Below are positions 58,042-64,000 of a stretch of 64,000 nucleotides of DNA, in pieces (positions within the stretch are counted from its first letter, which is position 1; the number at the start of each line of letters is the position of its first letter). The notes under the pieces are model-generated. The model saw only the letters and a program-made list of their open reading frames with translations, ran no database searches and was not told the origin of the DNA. This DNA comes from Cyathus striatus (Eukaryota > Basidiomycota > Agaricomycetes > Agaricales > Nidulariaceae), in assembly GCA_025738555.1 (NCBI GenBank), contig JAOVFP010000004.1, forward strand, positions 6,200,001-6,264,000, read 5' to 3'. Made by a program: the position numbers and the translations under genes.

Positions 58042-61000
58042 GGCCCATGACCTAGCTTCTCAAAACTTCTTGCCATATCTATGTGAAAGAAGCACACACA
58101 TCACCTATGTGTGCAGGTAGCAGACTGTAGCATAGCTAGCACTAGCTGCTTTTTATTGCATCAAGATTTAAAGTGCTGTGAGTATCTGTCATAGCCATAC
58201 CTTTCTGACCTTTTTCCTGCACTTCTTCTCCACACTCTCCACACTTCTTACTTGTATAGTTCTCATTCTTTCACTTTCCCCTTCCACTCTTCTGACTGAA
58301 GGTTGCCAAGCTTATGTCACCTTACTCATCTGGTTCCTATCCATTCTCCATTATACTTTCTCCATTGTACCCCAGGTATACTTTTCTCAGCATTCATCTC
58401 AATCCTTAGATTGTCCTTTGTGATGGGAAGTGTTGTTGAAGGGAGACTAAATGTTTCAGTGAGCACGACTGGGTCCGTCAGTCGCTAATGGCTTTGGATC
58501 GAGAGTTTAAGTCTTGAGGATAAGTTTGAGATAAGTCTGGGATGTTCAGACTTCGAGTTTTGATATGAATGCACAAGAGCGAATACTTGAGAGATAGTGC
58601 GAATAGTGTCGACCCGAGGGTGCTCTTCTTGAGCTACTTGACCCTTGTCGAACAATGGAGAGTGGATGGGATGGATCTGAACTGATGTATTCAACTGAAG
58701 AAAAGGTAAGTACAAGACAAGGGTTTATATATATAAGTATCTAAATGAGTCAATTAAAATTTAAATAGTAAACTAAGATAAAGTAAAACATAGCCTTCGT
58801 ATGAATGCGTGCGGCAACGGTGCAATAACGTTGTCGCTTTTTGGTTCTGGTGTTCCGATACGCTTTCGAGGCGTATTGCTGTGCTTGCCGGATCGAGATG
58901 TTTGGAATCGAGGGTGTTTGTTCTTAGGGTTGCTGAGTAAGTAAATCACGTGACCCATGGTTGGCTTTGTTCCGATACCGTTGCTTGGGTCAATTATATT
59001 CCTCCGAGCTTACTCATACATCCCTTTACTTGTTACAAAGTCCTATGGTATTGGATAATTGGTAAGTGCTCCCTTATTGAATTGATGATGTCTGTATGTG
59101 TCATATTGATCGGTTTTGTGACCAGGCCAATTACATTGCCTACACCTTGGTACATATTATATTCAAACACTACTCCACCTTCCACCACCATCTTATTATC
59201 TTTATCAACTAGTATACTATTATCCCATTCATTCACTGGTCATCAGTGAAGTCATATAGTATTTAAGTAGCACATCTTGTACTACTATTACTCAGTTCGA
59301 ATATTGATTAAGTTATGGTCTTCCCTACTTGTCTTTGAGTTCTACTCACCTCCAGCTTAATTGTTGCCTTCACAGTAACAACTCTGCACTCCATACTCCA
59401 CACTCCTGTCTCTCTCCTGCCTCACACTTCCACACTTACCTCATATCTCTGTCTCACACTTCCACACTTCTAAATACTTGGACCACAAGAATGACAAGGG
59501 GTGCAGCACACAAGCTGAAGCTGATGGTCCTTCCTGTCCCACACTCCCTACCTTGCACTCCTGACCTTACATAAAAATACCAGTCTTGACAGACACAGAA
59601 ACAGCACAAGTCACCTCCAATGCTGCCACTCAATACAACTTTCCAGAAACTGAAAATGACATATAAATCACACAAATATGGAGTCTGAAAGACAACTTAC
59701 CACAACATCAAGACTAGTAAGACAACATTTCCTACTGTGCTCAACAGGAATGCAACAAACATCACCTGTGCTTTGACATAGTGTGAGTATCTGCTTTTGT
59801 GTTGACCTTGCAACTCCTGTGAACCACCAAATATTGTAGCATGAAACACCCTCATTGTCCATGTGAACAACAGCTCCCTTAAGCTCTCTTGAGATGTGTC
59901 AATGTTGTCCAGGCATAACAAGTGGGTGAGGAAAGAGACATAGCAGGTCAAGGGATGGTCAGCAACAAGTCAGCAATGTGCATTGGCAGTGAAGCAAGTA
60001 GTGGAGCTTCTTAGTGCTTAGTAGTAGCAGCCATGTTCTGGTGGTTTGGCTGTGGGATCAGCATTGATTGCCAGAAAACTCAGATGTATACTACAAAATC
60101 AAATGGCTACAATGATAGGCAAACCACTGTAAGTGAAATTCTGAAATAGAGATTATAATATCTAACCGAGAAGCCGAGGTGGCGGACACCAGAGCTCAAT
60201 TATAATTGATGTGTTTGAGCGTGGTCGTTAGACTTTCCATAACGGAGAGGATATGGGATGAACCTGGGTAGCTGAAGTTAAAATTATGGTGTATAGGTTG
60301 ACATAGTCATTATTTTTTGTGAAAATAAGCTTCCAGGGGGACTAGACACTTTCTAGACATGGAGTTAGAGATGGTGGAGGAATGGAGGAAAGCTCAAGTG
60401 AACCAAATGTGAGATACTTCCCACTATATTGATCGTCGTTCAGGCCGTGGTACTATAGTCATGGTCAACCATGACACGTCGACACCCACCTATGCACAAC
60501 CACCTTGCACGAACACGTTGGATCTCCCTACTTCTCTCTCAACATATTGGATACCAAGTTCAACATCAACTACCATATCAATGATGTAAGGTAAGTACTG
60601 TCAACCATACAGGCAACATACAGGTCACTCGATCGCAGGGTTGAATCGATTCTATTATTGCATACTCAAGCTCAAGGGTGGACAGGAGTGTATAGCTTTT
60701 TGACAGGAATCTGAGAGGCCTGTTTTGTTCCCATGACCTCACAGTCGATTGGCTGGTGGCCTTTCGTTAACTGTCTGATAGCTATACCGCGAGCTTAATT
60801 GACGCCCTTGTCTCAAACGCTTAGCCGCTCGAAACTCCAATAAGTATGTACTGCCTTGTGCGAGTGTTTTGTCGTAATCAGATCTATTACACAGGTATAT
60901 CAAACTAATTTAAGCACTTCCGGAAAGCAAGTGGACTAGAGAGTGCATAGTTCAAGATTATAATCATTCTCGATATTGGTGCAAACAAGAGTGCCGTGCA

Positions 61001-61137
61001 CTGATAGTCAATCTTTGCTTAATTAATTATGCTCGGTAAGTTCTGTTGGATCGAAAGGGTTTACTATATAGCTTGCAATAGTGATCACTGATGAATCCGC
61101 CATTCGCTTTGTCGCTTCTTCCACCTCCACTTACAGG
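58042..61137. other. Gene-poor intergenic DNA
   Basis: Only unsupported short frames. A possible LTR-like stretch begins near 58450 (TGTTTCAGTGAGC, with a TTTATATATATAAG box near 58730) but no ends could be fixed. Confidence 0.35.
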
Positions 61138-62229
61138 ATGAGTTCTCAGTCTAATCTCGACTCCGCCGAGACCATTCAGTATTGTATAAGCGATATACTA
61201 ACAAATGCAAGGATATATATGTATGGCGCTATATTTCCATTCGGCATATACTGCATAAACGTAATAGTGGCAGTAGGGTACCTATACCAGGTATCAACTC
61301 AACTCGCAAAGAAAAAAACACTAAGTAGACGGGAACGAGTCCTTTCAATATATGTCATTCTGGCATTTATTGCAAGTACTTTTACTATTGCAGGAAGTAT
61401 AAAAGAAGCCGCAGGATTCCTATCCCTAAATTGCGATATATATTTAGGGTTAGTGAGCGACAATGCCTTTGAGGGCCTACCGGCCTCATTAACCATAAAA
61501 AATTATATGTTCACCGTTGGTTTCATGCTAACAGCCTGGGCTGTCGATATAATCATGGTATGTCACAAGTGGGTGTTGGTATTTTTATATTAACTAAACA
61601 AAAATATTAGATCTGGCGCTTTTTAGCAATTTACCATGACTTTAGGCTTGTGAAATGGAGTATATTTGCATTTTCGTCGTTGCTTCTAATGGGATCCATA
61701 AGTAAGCTGAGTCTCCCATAATTAAATATCTTATTTTTATTGGTCTGTAACTGATATCCATATTTTCAATTAGCTGTCGGCGTGCTTCAGTTCTTTTTTC
61801 TAGAGTATTCTTTAATTATGTTTGAGGCATGCGCACTGTTCCAGAACATGCTTCTGACAACTTTAATTATTGGAAGACTACTCCTGGTTCACTATAGGAT
61901 TCGAAAAGTCTTAGGAACGCGTCATGGGAGCGAATACATTAATGTTACCACTATGCTAGTGGAGTCTCAGGCTCTTCTTGGTGCTGGCCAAGTGGCAATA
62001 CTTGCAACAGCCCCAACCCAATACGGCACTGTTATCTTCCAAGTTGTTGGACAACTACAGGCGAGAAAGTTGTTTATTACACCATATAGTGCTTCTTAAT
62101 GGCATGAATTAGGTTCTTAGTTCAATTATTCTTATATATCGGATCATGCAAGGGAAGACATGCGATCCGAAAACAATTGAAGAGATTACGCTCAAATCAA
62201 ACAACGAACACCGGGAAACACCAGCTTGA
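61138..62229 (+). CDS. Seven-helix integral membrane protein, second family, with a GC-AG intron
   Basis: The start MSSQSNLDSAETIQYCISDI is followed by hydrophobic segments AIFPFGIYCINVIVAVGYLY, VLSIYVILAFIASTFTIAGS, FTVGFMLTAWAVDIIM|IWRF, SIFAFSSLLLMGSI|TVGVLQ and NMLLTTLIIGRLLLVHYRIR. After YINVTTMLVESQALLGAGQV and GTVIFQVVGQLQ, the expected continuation VLSSIILIYRIMQGK is reached only by removing a 52-nt intron, 62061-62112, that begins GC instead of GT. It ends NNEHRETPA. The layout (WRF after TM5, MLVESxAL, GQLQ near the end) matches Agaricomycete membrane proteins of unknown function. Two other introns are GT-AG. Confidence 0.75.
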
Positions 62230-62656
62230 AGGACACCTACGATCCTTATTCACATTTTATTATTACGTTACCTGGACTTAAATCTGAATAGTTATGGAGC
62301 TTTGCATCATATCGGAGGTACTATTTACTATTACTTTTTCATGCAGAATTTTTTTAAGGAACACCCATTCACACTAAATCTTGAAGTGCGATCTGAGAAT
62401 GTAAAAGGATAAAATGGAAAGAGAGGGACAGTGCTACAGACTGCTACCTACAGATAATGAACTCGGGATGACACAACAATAAGCATTTATCAAACTGCTC
62501 AGACTCAGAACTCTTGGTGATGCACAAGCCCTCAATGACACTGTGACACATTCACTGCTTACATTCTCCCCCCACCCCCCAGCTCCACAGTGACCAAATC
62601 ACATACCAGTGTACATGATAACTAATCCTTTTTAGTGATCTGCAGCCCTTAAAATA

Positions 62657-62694
62657 AAGCCTTAATTAAGGCCTGTTATTAAGTATTAAGGCTT
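62657..62694. other. AT-rich hairpin AAGCCTTAAT/ATTAAGGCTT
   Basis: 10-bp perfect arms with an 18-nt spacer that itself contains the CCTTAATTAAGG palindrome. It lies in non-coding DNA. Confidence 0.5.
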
Positions 62695-63090
62695 AACAAG
62701 AAAAAGTGCCCTTAATTAACTCTTAATTTCCAACACTGCCTTCAGCAGCCTTATCCAGTTGAAATGATGTTGGTAGAATCAAGATTAGTTATTACTCATG
62801 AGTACAGAACTGTCTCATTGACCATTATTATTTTGCTGTTCCCGAAATCTTCACGAAGTCGGGCTGAGATGAGGGAAAGAGGAAATGATAAGTAAGCTTT
62901 GGGCGTCGAGCTTCAGAACATCAATGTCAGTTGTATAACATTGAGGTGGTGGGAAGGTGTTGACTATATATGCTGAGTGCGCAACGGCGGAATTCGTGGT
63001 GTATATAACACGGCGAACAATCGACGTTCCAGTATGATCTAAAGTTGGTCATTCCAGTAACCTTCCAGTCATGATCCCAGTTCCAAACAC

Positions 63091-63532
63091 GTGTATATAT
63101 AACTTAGGACATTTGGGATGGGATATGTTACCCCCTTGAAGTTTCCAATGTGACTAATATGCGTAGGAACCACCTGGACTTCTGGAATGCGACCAGCTTT
63201 TGTACGTACCGACTGGTTGTGGATGTGACTAGTTTGCGTAAGCAGTGGGCTATAATAAGTATGCTTAGGGTCCACCCCCTGGACATTTAGGATTTGACCG
63301 GTTTTCATAGGCGGTGGGCTATAATAAGTTTGCTTAGGCACCCCCCCTTGACATTTGGGATAAACTAGTTTGTGCACACAATCCTCCCTGGGCATCTGCG
63401 ACGTAGCCAGATAGTAGAATCGAAGGGGCCTTTGTGCGTTGTTTCTTTTCAACAGGCCAGAAACCATTGGTTAGTGAGACGGCCAGCCCCTTAAGAAAAA
63501 AACATTACTTTCTCCACACTCAGATTAGACAT
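63091..63532 (-). pseudogene. Truncated pseudogene copy of the QG/YYSP-repeat gene
   Basis: Corresponds to the first exon and repeat region of the 41172-42680 gene. The start ATG survives (63530-63532, MSNLSVEK), but the intron-1 acceptor TTTCTAG has become TTTCTGG and the donor context changed. A frameshift separates PVEKKQRTKAPSILLSGYVA from the repeat region. The repeat region is rearranged and somewhat longer in places (TYYSPPPMKTGQILNVQG, then VDPKHTYYSPLLTQTSHI). Everything beyond it is absent, replaced by sequence unrelated to the parent. Confidence 0.75.
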
Positions 63533-63856
63533 GATAGAATATAAACACCGGTACGATTAAGGGAGATAAAAGGTGCACCGGTATTTGAAGGTTAAGCTAT
63601 TAATTACAAAGAAGTTGGGAAAGTGGTGGATGAATTGCAAGCGAATCAATAATATCAATCAAAATTCACTCCAAATTTGAATTAGCGATATGTTATGCAA
63701 TTTGATCAACGCCATCAAATGTTCTATTTCTGTGGAAGGAGGATAGTAAGTGACACTGAACTAAAATTTCGCTTCACGTTTACATATACTTACACATTTT
63801 GAATTACAACATGGAGGTAAAAATGAAGCAGTTTGCTTTGTGAATTCCAGAGAAAG

Positions 63857-63930
63857 TGGCCAACGCCAGGATCGAACTGACGACCTTCGCGTTATTAGCA
63901 CGACGCTCTAACCAACTGAGCTAGTCGGCC
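63857..63930 (-). tRNA. tRNA-Ile (anticodon AAU), duplicate copy
   Basis: Identical base for base to 43064-43137. The cloverleaf is intact. The T7 terminator of the first copy lies in a stretch deleted here. The next T-run on the coding strand is only T5, about 40 nt downstream (A5 near 63813 on the plus strand). Confidence 0.95.
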
Positions 63931-64000
63931 TACATTAGAACATCAACGTAGCTCAACATATCATTCACCACAGGAGTACAATTTCAGATGTAATGTGCAA

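Larger units (their letters stand above)
62860..64000. repeat. Duplicate of the 39.1-43.2 kb block with an internal deletion
   Basis: 62880-63010 matches 39140-39345 (shared GAGCTTCAGAA-like and GCGGAATTCGTG words). From about 63105 to the window end, the sequence matches 42340-43210, including the QG-repeat gene 5' part and tRNA-Ile. About 3 kb (39.35-42.33 kb) is missing. The block runs off the window. Confidence 0.8.

Overview
The window looks like nuclear DNA of a mushroom-forming basidiomycete (Agaricomycetes). Genes are split by many introns of about 45-60 nt with GT-AG ends and CTNA-type branch points. Two membrane proteins resemble the large lineage-specific seven-helix families of these fungi. 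Plavaka-type (CACTA/Tnp2-like) and Tad-like LINE remnants and an intronless tRNA-Ile(AAU) fit the same group. This assignment is inference from gene families; no search was run.

Layout. 1-2.6 kb: a dispersed repeat and a C-rich low-complexity tract. 3.0-12.4 kb: four compact, apparently intact genes (medium-chain NAD(P)H oxidoreductase, cytochrome P450, nitronate monooxygenase, seven-helix membrane protein). 12.4-18 kb: gene-poor DNA with one small inverted-repeat element and an F-box-like pseudogene. 18.6-24.8 kb: a 6.2 kb element bounded by inverted arms of about 470 bp, whose interior is G-rich on the left and C-rich on the right. 24.8-27.3 kb: two MITE copies, the 3' end of a LINE, and a second copy of the repeat seen at position 1. 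28.2-33.5 kb: a divergent pair of PI-PLC-X-like phosphodiesterase genes sharing a 5-nt microexon, and a von Willebrand A protein gene. 37.2-45.6 kb: a tandem-domain protein, a signal-peptide/single-TM protein, a protein with degenerate QG/YYSP repeats, tRNA-Ile, and a MetAP2-type methionine aminopeptidase whose 5' exons are not found. 47.2-49.4 kb: a TA-flanked Tc1/mariner-like non-autonomous element. 52-58 kb: a decayed Plavaka transposase, an unidentified ORF, and a perfect 144-bp inverted repeat that supplies the C-terminus of a coiled-coil ORF. 61-62.2 kb: a second membrane protein with a GC-AG intron. 62.9-64 kb: a decayed duplicate of the 39-43 kb block, including an identical tRNA-Ile.

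No single operon-like system is visible. The oxidoreductase, P450 and nitronate monooxygenase could be a small metabolic neighbourhood, but no backbone-forming enzyme is present. The most notable observations are structural: the conserved 5-nt microexon, the duplicated tRNA block with its decaying gene, the perfect inverted repeat captured as coding sequence, the strand-mirrored long-inverted-repeat element, and two poorly known tandem-repeat genes.
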